Of a DNA stretch of 64,000 bases, positions 20,136 through 30,254 are shown in pieces. The notes under the pieces were generated by a model. That model did not search any database. It was not told where the DNA came from and saw nothing but the letters and a program-made list of their open reading frames with translations. This DNA is from CAZVRZ01 sp964629965 (GTDB lineage: Bacteria; Chloroflexota; Anaerolineae; Anaerolineales; UBA4823), in the NCBI GenBank assembly GCA_964629965.1, contig CAZVRZ010000009.1, forward strand, positions 1 to 64,000, written 5' to 3'. Every line of letters starts with the position of its first letter. Position 1 is the stretch's first letter. The translations under genes and the position numbers were made by a program.

Positions 20136-21566
20136 TTAACGCGATCGCCTGCGGCGCGAGCGCTGGGAAGGCGGCCGGCTGCTGCGCGCAGGAGAGGCGG
20201 CGGTTTCCACGACAGCCGGCATGGCATGAAAGCCTTCCTGGTAGAAATCGTCTAGCAGCATGGCCAACAGGCCGCTGCCCTCGGGTGATTCGCCCAGGGT
20301 GGCAGCCAGCGGCACGAAACGCTGCATGCGCTCGGTTTTTAGGCGGTCGCGGGTGCGCAGGTGGGATTCGAGCAGAGCAATGCTGCGCTCGGCGACCACG
20401 TGCTGCACGTCTTCATCGGATGGCAGGGGGCGCTCTTCAATGGGGATGCTGTAGCGCTTGGCGATGCGGTCCAGCTCCAGGCGCTCGCTGCCGTTGACCA
20501 GGGTGATGGCAGTGCCGCTGCCGCCGGCCCGCCCGGTGCGCCCGGCGCGGTGGATGTAGGCTTCGGGATCTTCGGGCGGCTCGTATTGGATGACGTGCGA
20601 CAGCTCTGGCAGATCGATGCCGCGAGCGGCCACATCGGTGGCCACCAGGAAGCGCAGTTTCTCCTGGCGGATGCGGACCATCACCTGCTCGCGGGCGGCC
20701 TGGGAGAGATCCGAAGTGATCTGGTCGGCGTCGTAGCCGAAGCGCTGCAGAACGGTGGCCACGTATTCCACATGGGTTTTAGTATTGCAAAAGATGAGCG
20801 CTGAAATGGGGTTCTCGACCTCAATGATGCGCACCAGGCTGCGGTCTTTGTCTATGCCGGGGATCTGGTAGAAGACGTGCTCGGTTTCGGCGACGTGGAT
20901 GTGGTCGGAGCTGAGGTTGATAAAGCCGGGCTGGTGCATGAAGCGCTGGGCCAGGTTGAGCACCTGGGTGGGGAAGGTGGCCGAGAACATGAAGGTGCTG
21001 GGGCGATGCTCGCGGTCGATATAAGCCTGCACGCGCACCATATCGGGATAGAAGCCCATCGAAAGCATGCGGTCGGCCTCATCGAAAATCATCATGTGCA
21101 GGTGATCCAGGTTGAGCGAGCGGCGTTCCAGGTGGTCGAGGATGCGCCCGGGCGTGCCGATGACCAGGTGCGCGCCGGCCTTGAAGGCATTGAGCTGTTC
21201 GCCGTAGCCCACTCCGCCATAGACGGCAATGCTGCGCACGCCAGAATCGCGGCCCAAGATGGCGGCCTCGCCGGCCACCTGCAGAGCCAACTCGCGGGTG
21301 GGAACCAGCACCAGGGCCTGGGTATTGGACTGGCGGGAATTGACCATCTCGAGGATGGGCAGCAGGTAAGCGCCGGTCTTGCCGCTGCCGGTGCGAGACT
21401 GGATCATCATATCCTGGCGGGCGAAAAGATAGGGGATGGCCTTGGCCTGGACGGGCATCAGCTCTGACCAACCGGCCTGGGCGACGCCCTGGCGCAGTTT
21501 TTCCGGCAGGTCGGCCAGGTGGGCTTCCGGTAAGATAGGGGTGGAGGGGAGGTTATTGTCTGTCAT
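20136..21566 (-). CDS. DEAD-box RNA helicase
   Basis: A 476-residue ATP-dependent RNA helicase. Motifs in order: the Q motif region near PVQAKAIPYLF, motif I SRTGSGKT, Ia PTRELALQ, Ib TPGRILDHL, II DEAD, III SAT, then in the second RecA domain ALIFCNTK, VATDVAARGIDLPELSHVIQ (motif V) and HRAGRTGRAG (motif VI). The C-terminal tail is basic with RSRRRRSR, a common feature of cold-shock or ribosome-assembly helicases of the CshA/RhlE kind. The exact subgroup cannot be fixed by eye. It converges with the small lipoprotein gene. Confidence 0.93.
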   Translation of the reverse strand: MTDNNLPSTPILPEAHLADLPEKLRQGVAQAGWSELMPVQAKAIPYLFARQDMMIQSRTGSGKTGAYLLPILEMVNSRQSNTQALVLVPTRELALQVAGEAAILGRDSGVRSIAVYGGVGYGEQLNAFKAGAHLVIGTPGRILDHLERRSLNLDHLHMMIFDEADRMLSMGFYPDMVRVQAYIDREHRPSTFMFSATFPTQVLNLAQRFMHQPGFINLSSDHIHVAETEHVFYQIPGIDKDRSLVRIIEVENPISALIFCNTKTHVEYVATVLQRFGYDADQITSDLSQAAREQVMVRIRQEKLRFLVATDVAARGIDLPELSHVIQYEPPEDPEAYIHRAGRTGRAGGSGTAITLVNGSERLELDRIAKRYSIPIEERPLPSDEDVQHVVAERSIALLESHLRTRDRLKTERMQRFVPLAATLGESPEGSGLLAMLLDDFYQEGFHAMPAVVETAASPARSSRPPSQRSRRRRSR

Positions 21567-21613
21567 ATGGGGGGATATCCTTCGATCTATAAGATGCTGC
21601 CAGCCAGAATGAA

Positions 21614-21671
21614 TTGCGAGTCATTGAATGTTGCGAGTCACTGAATGTTGCGAGCCAGAAAATGTTGTGAG
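21614..21671. repeat. 17-bp tandem repeats
   Basis: Three imperfect 17-base units start at 21614, 21631 and 21648 (consensus TTGCGAG then about TCANTGAATG), with a partial fourth TTGTGAG at 21665. Related words (GTGTGAGCCGCAAGATG, TTGCGG) reappear at 21840-21862 after the dispersed repeat that follows. No gene lies here. Confidence 0.6.
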
Positions 21672-21705
21672 ATCCATACATGATGCCAGTATCACTTTTT
21701 GAGAG

Positions 21706-21799
21706 AATGACACATGCCCCTGCCTTGTGGAGGAGATTGCTTCCCCCGGCAAAGAGCCCTTCGCTGTGCTCTGGGCAGGCCGCCGGTGTCGCAATGACA
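21706..21799. repeat. Dispersed palindrome-ended repeat, copy 2
   Basis: It contains GAGATTGCTTCCCCCGG and ends CGCCGGTGTCGCAATGACA. The inner CCCTTCGCTGTGCTCTGGGC stretch is shared with copy 3 near 32.8 kb. It lies between the helicase and sucD and seems to interrupt a field of 17-bp tandem units. Confidence 0.75.
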
Positions 21800-21862
21800 T
21801 TTCTAGCAGAAATTACCTTACGAGTAGCCACGGAATGGTGTGAGCCGCAAGATGTTGCGGCG

Positions 21863-22726
21863 TTACGAGGCGATCAGGTCAGGGATCTGTTCCGGGTGGG
21901 CGGCGATGCGCACGCCAACGGCTTGCAGAGCCTTGATCTTGTCGATGGCCAATCCCGAGCCGCCTTCCACGATGGCGCCGGCGTGACCCATGCGCTTGCC
22001 GGCAGGGGCGGTTTGCCCGGCGATGAAGCCAACCACAGGTTTGGTCATGAATTTTTGGATATGTTCGGCTGCCCGTTCTTCATCCGAGCCGCCGATCTCG
22101 CCGATCATGACCACCTTTTCGGTCAGGGGGTCGGCTTCGAACATGCTGAGAACATCGATAAAGCTGGTACCATTGATCGGGTCTCCGCCGATGCCCACGC
22201 AGGTGCTCACCCCCAGGCCGGCCTGTTTGAGGGCGTACAGCACTTCGTAGGTGAGCGTGCCCGAGCGCGAGATCACGCCGATTGTGCCGGGGATGGCGAT
22301 GTCGCCCGGGATGATGCCCACCTTGCATTCGCCAGGGGTCAGCAGGCCGGGGCAGTTGGGTCCAACCAGGCGGGCGCCCTTCTGGTCCAGGTATTGGCGC
22401 ACGCGCATCATATCTTGGACGGGAATGCCTTCCGTGATGCAGACGATCAATTTGATGCCGGCGTCGGCGGCTTCGTAGATGGCGTCGGCTGCGAAACGGG
22501 CCGGGACGAAGATCACGCTGGTGTTGGCTGCGGTGGTCTCCAGGGCGAGCTTCACCGAGTCGAAGACGGGCACGCTGCCCAGCACCCAATCTCCGCCTTT
22601 GCCGGGCGTCACGCCGGCCACCAGGCGGGTGCCGTAGCGAACCATTTGTTCGGCGTGGAATTTTCCTTCGCTGCCGGTGATGCCTTGTCCTAACAAGCGG
22701 GTACGCTTACCGATCAAGATGCTCAT
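21863..22726 (-). CDS. sucD: Succinyl-CoA synthetase alpha subunit
   Basis: A 287-residue subunit that binds CoA and carries the phosphorylated histidine. Seen features are [13 protein letters not shown], the CoA-binding [17 protein letters not shown], the GPNCPGL motif, SRSGTLTYE and the catalytic histidine in [10 protein letters not shown]. The ATG at 22726 lies 3 bases after the sucC stop and carries GGAGGCG just upstream, inside the end of sucC; an earlier ATG at 22744 is rejected. With SucC it makes ATP or GTP from succinyl-CoA in the TCA cycle. Confidence 0.96.
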   Translation of the reverse strand: MSILIGKRTRLLGQGITGSEGKFHAEQMVRYGTRLVAGVTPGKGGDWVLGSVPVFDSVKLALETTAANTSVIFVPARFAADAIYEAADAGIKLIVCITEGIPVQDMMRVRQYLDQKGARLVGPNCPGLLTPGECKVGIIPGDIAIPGTIGVISRSGTLTYEVLYALKQAGLGVSTCVGIGGDPINGTSFIDVLSMFEADPLTEKVVMIGEIGGSDEERAAEHIQKFMTKPVVGFIAGQTAPAGKRMGHAGAIVEGGSGLAIDKIKALQAVGVRIAAHPEQIPDLIAS

Positions 22727-22728
22727 CT

Positions 22729-23892
<1,164 letters not shown>

Positions 23893-23918
23893 TCCCTGTG
23901 AACTCCTTCGAGTTTTTC

Positions 23919-26900
23919 CTAGGGCAGTGTGAAATGGACGATGCGGTTGTTTCCGCTGTCTACTACCCAAAGACCACCGTCTGGGTCGGCGGCAATGCCC
24001 GTCGGCAGGTTGAGACCATCTGGGCCGGCGCCAAAACTGCCCCAGTAGCGCACAAAATCGCCATTGGGTTGGAACTCCAGGATGCGATAGCCCTCCGGGT
24101 CGGCAGCGAAGAGGTTCCCCTGCGATCCGATCGCCAGGTAGGGCTTGTTCTCCAGCGATTGGCCGTACCAGGCAACCACATCCCAAACATAGCTGGGCGT
24201 GTACTGGCCGCTGGCGTCGATCTGCATGGCTTGCAGGCGTTGGTTCCAGGTGTCGGCCACGTAGACGGTGCCGTTGGGGGCGACCGCCAGGCCAACCGGC
24301 TCATCGAATTCGCCGGGTTGGAAGCCAACCGTGCCGAACTCTTTGACGAAATTGCCGTCGCCATCGAAGATCACCACGCGCTTGTTGCCGGTATCGGTGA
24401 CATACACCAGGCCGGTGGCATCCACTGCCACGCTGCGCGGCCCCCAAAAGCCGGTCGGCGTTTCGGCCTGCCCAAAGTACCCCCACATGGTCAGGAACTG
24501 CCCATCGGCGGTGAACTTTTGGATGCGGTGATTCCAGGTGTCGGCCACGTACACGGCGCCGTATGGATCGACCGCCAGGCCCCAGGGCTCGTAGAAGGTG
24601 CCGCCGGGGGCGGCTCCCTTGGCGATGTCGGCAAAGGAACCCCAGGTGTGCAGCACAACACCATCGGTGTCGATGTGCAAAATGCGATGGCTGCCCGTGT
24701 CGCTGACGTACAGGGAGCCGTCCGGCGCCACGGCGATGCCGCGCGGCCGCTGCATGGACACGACCTGGCTGCCGGGGCCGCCGATCACCTGGTCGGCGGG
24801 CAGCTCGATCTGCTTGCCTTCGTAGGGGTCGGCCACGATCTCTCCGGCTGCCGGCGCCGAGCCGTAATCCCACAGCGTGGAGGCGATATCTTTGCGCACG
24901 TACAGGCGCATGCGGCCGGCAGGCGACCAGTTCGACAGGCTCATGTCTTTGTTGGTCAGGCGGCCATATTCACTGTAATCGCGATACATCCAGATGCGGT
25001 ACAGGGCGTGGCGCATCTCTGGGCTGCGCACGGCGTCCCAGATGCGCTGCCAGGTGAGGCCATAATAATCCTGGTTGGGCCACCAGATGCGGATGTAATC
25101 GAACTGGTAGTAGGCCTGGCCGACGATGGGCTCGAGCTTGCCATAGTTGTTATCGCCCACCAGGATGAGCGGCGCATCGCGCAGGTCGCGGGTGGGATTG
25201 CCGCCGTAAAAGCGCTGCTGGCTGTAGTTGCGCAGGTACCACCAGTAAGGGTAGGTGGTGTCGTTGTCGTAAGCCACGGCGATCTCCAGCGTGCCGGTGG
25301 TGCGGCGGGAAATATCTTCGATCTGTGCCAGGGCTTGCTTGACGCCCGGCCCGCTGTGGGCATACACCAGGAACTCGGTGGCGTTATCGTAGTTGATATA
25401 CGATGCCAGGAAGGCGCTGCGCGTGGTGAGAAGGGCCAGGAAAGCGAAGAATACCAGCAAGAAGATGCCGGCGGCTTGCCCGGGACGCCAGTCTTTGATG
25501 CGCAAGCCCAGGAAAATGCTGAGCCCAATGGCAGTCAGGGCCGACACCAGGAAGGTGCTGGTCTCGCTGAGCTGGTCGAGAGACTTGCCGGCAAAGGGCG
25601 GGTTGGGGCTGAGCAGCGAGCCGATGGCAGCAGACAGGCTGAGCATCAGCACGATCACCAGCAGCAGCGTGATCCAGCCGCGGCGGGCGTGGAAGGCTTG
25701 CCAATCGATGTGGTCGATCAGCCAGCCGATGCCCCAGGCCGAGAGCAAGATCAGCGGCAGGGTGATGTGGAAGGTCAGCCAGGGCATGCGCTCGCCGGCG
25801 ATGGTGTAGGCGGCCAGGCTGGTGAGGCTCCAGAAGGCCAGCAGCCAGAATGTGGGCGCTTTTTCTTCGGCCACTTCTGCTGCTTCTGCCTCTGCCAGGC
25901 GGGCTTTGCCACTGCCCCGGAACGAGCACACCACGCCCAGGCCCAGGGCGAACAGCCCCGCCAGGGCAGGCAGGAACTCATAGAAGGGCACCTGCAGCAG
26001 AGCGTAATAGTACAAGGGTTGGCTGCCCCGTTCGACCCCCTGCTGCGCCAGCCAGTAACCCAGCGAGCCAAGCAGCCCGGTGAAGAAACCGGCGCCGTTG
26101 GTGAACAGGGTGGTGTAGAGCACGGTGAAGATGCCGTAGAAGATGCCGGCATTGATCAGCCATTCGCGGCTGTTCCACCACAAGCCCAGGGCAACCGAAA
26201 TGATGGCGATGGGCACCAGGAAGGCGGCGATTTGGACGATCTGGGTCATACCCAGGGCAGATACCTCGGAGGCATTCACCGGGATCTTCCAGCCGACGAA
26301 GTTCACCGCCATGGGGGTGAGCTGCGGCAGGATGAGCGTGCCCAGCAGCATCAGCAGGGAGAAGGAGCGTTCCTGGCGCAGGCGCGGCAAGCCGAAGTCG
26401 GTGAATAAGAAATAACCAGCCCCGCCCAGGGTGAGCACGCTCAGGCCGAGCAGCACGTTGCGCAGCCAGGCAGGGAAGGTAAATTCGACCGGTGGTAGAG
26501 GCGCGCTGGGGCCGTCGGGTGTGATCACCTCCGGCTGGATGAACTGGCTGCTGGCAAAGGTGGCCGTCAGCAGCAGCAGGGCCAGGATGAGCGCCACCAC
26601 GAAGGCGTCTCGCCGGGTGTCGTCTTTCCATTCGGCCCGGGTGAGGCGGTAGACCAGGTAGATCGCCAGGAAGAGCAGGGCCTGGGCAGTGTAGATGTAA
26701 GCCGTCTCTTTGGTGGTGATGTGCAGCACGGTGGCGGCGGTCAGCCAGTACAAATAGCGCGGCGAGCCGTTGTCGAGATAGCGCAAGATGGCCCAGATGG
26801 TGAGCAGGCCGAAGAAGCCGACGAAGGCCTCGTTGCGCACGTAGCGTCCATAATACAGGATGTAGGGCGAGATCAGCAGCATCAAGCCGCCGACCAGCGC

Positions 26901-27287
26901 CCCGGCTCGTCCCAGGTAGCGGCGAAAATTCCAGATGAAGGCGATGGTGGCGATGTTGAACAGAACGGCGGGGATGCGGGCGGTGAGGTCGTTGTCGCCG
27001 AACAGGAAATAAGATAGCGCCACCACGTGGAACTGGAACGGCCCGTGGGTGACCGGGTCGTGGGCGTAACCCTGGCCGCGGTACAGCAGCCAGGAGAAAT
27101 AGACATGCGAGGTTTCGTCGTGGCTCATGACGCGCGCTTCCAGGTCGTAGAAGCGCGTGGCGAAGGCGGCGATGATCAACAGGCTGAAGATGATCACCTC
27201 CCAGCTCAGGCGCGGCATGCTCACGACCGGGCGGTCCAGCCAGGCCTTTGGTTCACCCGGCGGTTGATTGGTTGGATTTTCCATCAT
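23919..27287 (-). CDS. Agl23-like membrane glycosyltransferase fused to NHL repeats
   Basis: An 1122-residue fusion. The N-terminal about 720 residues hold a dozen or more TM helices and the signature of the flippase-associated Agl23 family: [27 protein letters not shown] broken into [10 protein letters not shown] and the following [20 protein letters not shown]. These GT-C-like proteins are linked to lipid-linked glycan handling. Residues about 830-1122 form at least five NHL repeats ([40 protein letters not shown] and similar), a likely extracytoplasmic beta-propeller. Start is at one of two adjacent ATG codons, with GGAG upstream. It ends 26 bases before sucC. Substrate unknown. Confidence 0.85.
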   Translation of the reverse strand: MMENPTNQPPGEPKAWLDRPVVSMPRLSWEVIIFSLLIIAAFATRFYDLEARVMSHDETSHVYFSWLLYRGQGYAHDPVTHGPFQFHVVALSYFLFGDNDLTARIPAVLFNIATIAFIWNFRRYLGRAGALVGGLMLLISPYILYYGRYVRNEAFVGFFGLLTIWAILRYLDNGSPRYLYWLTAATVLHITTKETAYIYTAQALLFLAIYLVYRLTRAEWKDDTRRDAFVVALILALLLLTATFASSQFIQPEVITPDGPSAPLPPVEFTFPAWLRNVLLGLSVLTLGGAGYFLFTDFGLPRLRQERSFSLLMLLGTLILPQLTPMAVNFVGWKIPVNASEVSALGMTQIVQIAAFLVPIAIISVALGLWWNSREWLINAGIFYGIFTVLYTTLFTNGAGFFTGLLGSLGYWLAQQGVERGSQPLYYYALLQVPFYEFLPALAGLFALGLGVVCSFRGSGKARLAEAEAAEVAEEKAPTFWLLAFWSLTSLAAYTIAGERMPWLTFHITLPLILLSAWGIGWLIDHIDWQAFHARRGWITLLLVIVLMLSLSAAIGSLLSPNPPFAGKSLDQLSETSTFLVSALTAIGLSIFLGLRIKDWRPGQAAGIFLLVFFAFLALLTTRSAFLASYINYDNATEFLVYAHSGPGVKQALAQIEDISRRTTGTLEIAVAYDNDTTYPYWWYLRNYSQQRFYGGNPTRDLRDAPLILVGDNNYGKLEPIVGQAYYQFDYIRIWWPNQDYYGLTWQRIWDAVRSPEMRHALYRIWMYRDYSEYGRLTNKDMSLSNWSPAGRMRLYVRKDIASTLWDYGSAPAAGEIVADPYEGKQIELPADQVIGGPGSQVVSMQRPRGIAVAPDGSLYVSDTGSHRILHIDTDGVVLHTWGSFADIAKGAAPGGTFYEPWGLAVDPYGAVYVADTWNHRIQKFTADGQFLTMWGYFGQAETPTGFWGPRSVAVDATGLVYVTDTGNKRVVIFDGDGNFVKEFGTVGFQPGEFDEPVGLAVAPNGTVYVADTWNQRLQAMQIDASGQYTPSYVWDVVAWYGQSLENKPYLAIGSQGNLFAADPEGYRILEFQPNGDFVRYWGSFGAGPDGLNLPTGIAADPDGGLWVVDSGNNRIVHFTLP

Positions 27288-27374
27288 GCTTCTTTATTCT
27301 CCGATGTGACGATGATTTTGTCTTTCTCACCGAAAATGATGCAGACGAACGATCTTCTGAGGCGCGGCGGCAGC

Positions 27375-28277
27375 CTACCTGGCGCGCGGTTTGCGCACGG
27401 GCGCCGAAGCCCGCTCTCTCTTTTTGCCTGGAGCCACCGGCGGGCGAGACCTGGGCGGGCGCTGCGCCGGGCGGCGGGGTGCGCTGCCCTCGGTGCGGCG
27501 CGTTCCAGGGCGGGTGGTGCGCTGTTCGTCGCGCGGGGACCTGGGTTTGCGACCAGCCGGCTTGGGCGGCGGGTTCTTGAGCGCCCGCACCTCCCCGGGG
27601 GCCAGGCGGCGCCATTCGCCGGGTTTCAGCCCGCCCAATTCCAGGGTGCCGATGCGCAGGCGCACCAGCCGCACCACGTGCAGCCCCACCTGGGAGCAGG
27701 TCTCGCGGATCTGGCGCTTGCGCCCTTCGCGCAGCACCAGGCTCAACCAGGCGCCCTTGCCCATCGGCGCGTCGATGCGCACCTGGACGGGCGCGGTGCG
27801 GTAGCCGTCGGACATGACCACACCGTGGCGAAAGGCCTCCAACTGCGCTTCGTCGGGGCGTTGGGAGACCAGGATGCGGTATTCTTTATCGTGGCCGAAC
27901 CTGGGATGGGTCAGTGAGTTGGCCAGCTCGCCATCGTTGGTGAGCAGCACCAGCCCCTCGCTGTCGATGTCCAGCCGCCCGACTGGGTAAAGGCGAACAT
28001 CCGTGGGAACCAGGTCGAGCACGGTCCTGCGGCTGAATTCGTCATCGGCGGAGGTGACCACGCCGCGCGGTTTGTACAGGGCGATGTAGACGGGCGCTTC
28101 GCTGCGCGGCAAGACCGCGCCATCCACGCGAATCTCATCGCGGCGCGGGTCGGCTTTGTCGCCCAGTTGGACGACCTGCCCATTGACGCGCACCCGCCCG
28201 CCAGAGATAATCTCTTCGCAGGCGCGGCGCGAACCCAGTCCAGCCTGGGCCATGATCTTTTGTAAGCGTTCTTCCAT
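27375..28277 (-). CDS. rluB: 23S rRNA pseudouridine synthase RluB/RsuA family
   Basis: A 300-residue pseudouridine synthase with an N-terminal S4 RNA-binding domain (RLQKIMAQAGLGSRRACEEI) and a RsuA-type catalytic domain. The catalytic aspartate lies in GRLDIDSEGLVLLTNDGEL, followed by KEYRI and the EGRKRQIRE motif. The C-terminal about 65 residues are an Arg/Pro-rich tail that is probably disordered and RNA-binding. The order S4-catalytic with this tail fits RluB (23S U2605 in E. coli) better than RsuA or RluF, but the target base is inferred. A TATAAT sits 8 bases upstream of the ATG with no ribosome site, suggesting a leaderless mRNA. Confidence 0.9.
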   Translation of the reverse strand: MEERLQKIMAQAGLGSRRACEEIISGGRVRVNGQVVQLGDKADPRRDEIRVDGAVLPRSEAPVYIALYKPRGVVTSADDEFSRRTVLDLVPTDVRLYPVGRLDIDSEGLVLLTNDGELANSLTHPRFGHDKEYRILVSQRPDEAQLEAFRHGVVMSDGYRTAPVQVRIDAPMGKGAWLSLVLREGRKRQIRETCSQVGLHVVRLVRLRIGTLELGGLKPGEWRRLAPGEVRALKNPPPKPAGRKPRSPRDEQRTTRPGTRRTEGSAPRRPAQRPPRSRPPVAPGKKRERASAPVRKPRAR

Positions 28278-28285
28278 ACGAGGGT

Positions 28286-28291
28286 ATTATA
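28286..28291 (-). promoter_or_regulatory. Leaderless-type -10 of rluB
   Basis: A perfect TATAAT ends 8 bases before the rluB ATG. There is no Shine-Dalgarno site between, so transcription should start within about two bases of the ATG. Confidence 0.6.
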
Positions 28292-28398
28292 TCTTAAAAG
28301 GGGGCGCGGCGCATGGAGGAGAGGATAATGCTTAGCGTACTATTATATTGAGCATACCTGGTTTCGATGTGCTTGTTATATCGCCCTTGCGATTTTTC

Positions 28399-28428
28399 TT
28401 GACACACTCCCCTTAATCGTTCTATACT
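28399..28428 (+). promoter_or_regulatory. Promoter of the repeat propeller gene
   Basis: TTGACA (28399-28404) and TATACT (28423-28428) are 18 bases apart. Together with the 28278-28638 gap this makes a leader of about 200 bases, which contains a small open frame and a hairpin (CTTGCGG with CCGCAAG, 28544-28567). Confidence 0.75.
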
Positions 28429-28469
28429 GTTAAAAGTAATCTAAAGATTCTGTATCAAGGGGGAAACCC

Positions 28470-28646
28470 TTGAAAAGTCAATTTTTGCCAGTGCCGCCGG
28501 GCGCTTCAACAGCTTCTCAGCCTTTTCCCTTGGCCTGGGCGCAACTTGCGGACCCATCGGCCCGCAAGCATCCGCTTGGTTCGAGATTGCCAGAACTGCA
28601 TCTCAGCAACTTACATGAACATAAAGAGGAGGAAAACGATGCATAA
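28470..28646 (+). CDS. Possible 58-residue upstream ORF
   Basis: A TTG-initiated frame of 58 codons fills the leader before the propeller gene. AAGGGGG at 28457-28463 is 6 bases before the TTG, and the TAA (28644-28646) overlaps the start of the next gene, a layout that allows translational coupling. The product starts MKSQFLPVPPGASTASQPF, has no signal peptide, is rich in Pro, Leu and His, and ends in the acidic HEHKEEENDA. I know of no family. It may be chance: an open frame of this size is not rare at this base composition. Confidence 0.3.
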   Translation: MKSQFLPVPPGASTASQPFPLAWAQLADPSARKHPLGSRLPELHLSNLHEHKEEENDA

Positions 28647-30243
28647 GAAAGCTTTAGAAAACCTGGTTATTTTACTGATCATCCTGGTTGTAATCATCAT
28701 TGCTCTGCCGGATACGGGCAAAGCGGCGGAGCAGGCGGCGCGGCTGTCCGGCCCGGGATTGGCGGCAGACCCTGACCTGGGCTTGCGTCCGCTTTCGCTG
28801 TACCCGGAAGATGCTTATTGGAGTGATGAGTTTGGGCAGATTGCGGGGGTAGATGGCGGGGTCAACGCCATAGCCGTCAGCGGCAGTGATGTCTACGCCG
28901 GCGGTATCTTTATGACCGCCGGCGGTGCGCCTGCCAATAACATTGCCCGCTGGGACGGCAGCGCCTGGCATCCCCTCGGCGATGGGGTTGGTGGTTCCGT
29001 CTACGTCATAGCCGCCAGCGGCAGTGAGGTCTACGCCGGAGGCTACTTTACGACCGCCGGCGGCGCCTCCTCCAACTCCATTGCCCGCTGGGACGGCAGC
29101 GCCTGGCATCCCCTCGGCAATGGGGTAAATGACTCCGTCTACGCCATAGCCGTCAGCGGCAGTGAGGTCTACGCCGGAGGCTACTTTACGACCGCCGGCG
29201 GCGCGCCCGCCAACGGAATTGCCCGCTGGGATGGTAGCGCCTGGCAGCCCCTCGACGATGGGGTAAATGGCTCCGTCATTGCCATAGCCGTCAGCGGCAG
29301 TGAGGTCTACGCCGGAGGCTACTTTACGACCGCCGGCGGCGCGCCCGCCAACTCCATTGCCTGCTGGGATGGCGGCAGGTGGTATGCTATGCCACAATCC
29401 AGCTCGGTAGATAGCTCCGTCAGCTCTATAGCCGTAAGCGGCAGTGATGTGTATGTAGGCGGCCACTTTGCTTTCGCCGGCGGTGCGCCTGCCAACCACA
29501 TTGCCCGCTGGGACGGCAGCGCCTGGCATCCCCTCGGCAACGGGGTTGGTGGTTCCGCCTACGCCATAGCCGTCAGCGGCAGTGATGTCTACGTGGGCGG
29601 ATGGTTTACGACTGCAGGCGGCGCGCCGGCCAACAATATTGCCCGCTGGGACGGCAGCGTCTGGCATCCCCTCGGCGATGGGGTTGGTAGTACCGTCACT
29701 GCCATAGCCGTCAGCGGCAGTGATGTGTATGTGGGCGGCCGCTTTACGACCGCCGGCGGAGCGCCCGCCAACTATATTGCCCGCTGGGATGGCAGCGCCT
29801 GGCATTCCCTGGGTGATGGAGTAGGTGGCAGCGTCTTTGCGATAGCCGTAAGCGGTAGTGATGTGTACGTCGGAGGCGCTTTTACAACCGCCGGCGGAGC
29901 GCCTGCCGACTATATTGCCCGCTGGGATGGCAGCGCCTGGCATTCCCTGGGTGATGGAGTAGAGGACGATGTCTATGCTATAGCCATCAACGACAGTGAT
30001 GTCTATGTGGGCGGTGACTTTATTGCCGCCGGCGGCGCGCCAGCCAAAAAAATTGCTCGCTGGGATGGCAGCACATGGTCACGTCTTGGCTCAGGTACTT
30101 CGGATGAGGTTTATGCAGTTTCTGCCGTGGGCGGAGATGTATATGTTGGGGGCGATTTTACCCACGCAGCAGGCATATCGTCTTTCTTTTTCGGCCTCTG
30201 GTCTCCTCCCCATCTGGTCTTTCTACCCTTGATCAAACGGTAG
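28639..30243 (+). CDS. Secreted repeat beta-propeller protein
   Basis: A 534-residue exported protein. A signal-anchor-like N-terminus (KALENLVILLIILVVIIIALP) is followed by ten repeats of about 47 residues. Their core is GSDVYVGGxFTTAGGAPANxIARWDGSAWHPLGDGVGGSVYAIAVS, quoted here as the pieces GSDVYVGG, TTAGGAPAN and IARWDGSAWHPLG. Repeat 4 is degenerate. Such repeats build a propeller-like fold exposed outside the cell. The chain ends PHLVFLPLIKR, a C-terminal motif also seen in the beta-helix protein at 47.0-48.6 kb. The ATG at 28639 follows AGAGGAGG; upstream in-frame ATGs lack a ribosome site. Function unknown; adhesion or cell-surface binding is only a guess. Confidence 0.85.
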   Translation: MHKKALENLVILLIILVVIIIALPDTGKAAEQAARLSGPGLAADPDLGLRPLSLYPEDAYWSDEFGQIAGVDGGVNAIAVSGSDVYAGGIFMTAGGAPANNIARWDGSAWHPLGDGVGGSVYVIAASGSEVYAGGYFTTAGGASSNSIARWDGSAWHPLGNGVNDSVYAIAVSGSEVYAGGYFTTAGGAPANGIARWDGSAWQPLDDGVNGSVIAIAVSGSEVYAGGYFTTAGGAPANSIACWDGGRWYAMPQSSSVDSSVSSIAVSGSDVYVGGHFAFAGGAPANHIARWDGSAWHPLGNGVGGSAYAIAVSGSDVYVGGWFTTAGGAPANNIARWDGSVWHPLGDGVGSTVTAIAVSGSDVYVGGRFTTAGGAPANYIARWDGSAWHSLGDGVGGSVFAIAVSGSDVYVGGAFTTAGGAPADYIARWDGSAWHSLGDGVEDDVYAIAINDSDVYVGGDFIAAGGAPAKKIARWDGSTWSRLGSGTSDEVYAVSAVGGDVYVGGDFTHAAGISSFFFGLWSPPHLVFLPLIKR

Positions 30244-30254
30244 CCGGTCAGTCC

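Noticed and set aside
28435..28638. A riboswitch in the long leader of the propeller gene
   Set aside because: I looked for c-di-GMP, cobalamin, TPP and SAM type cores. Only one small hairpin was found, and no conserved core matched.
28672..29943. A repetitive minus-strand open frame opposite the propeller gene
   Set aside because: Its repeats merely mirror the sense repeats. The sense frame has the signal peptide, ribosome site and promoter.
28852..30170. CRISPR-like periodicity
   Set aside because: The repeats are 141 bases, contiguous and in frame with a protein. There are no spacers and no cas genes.
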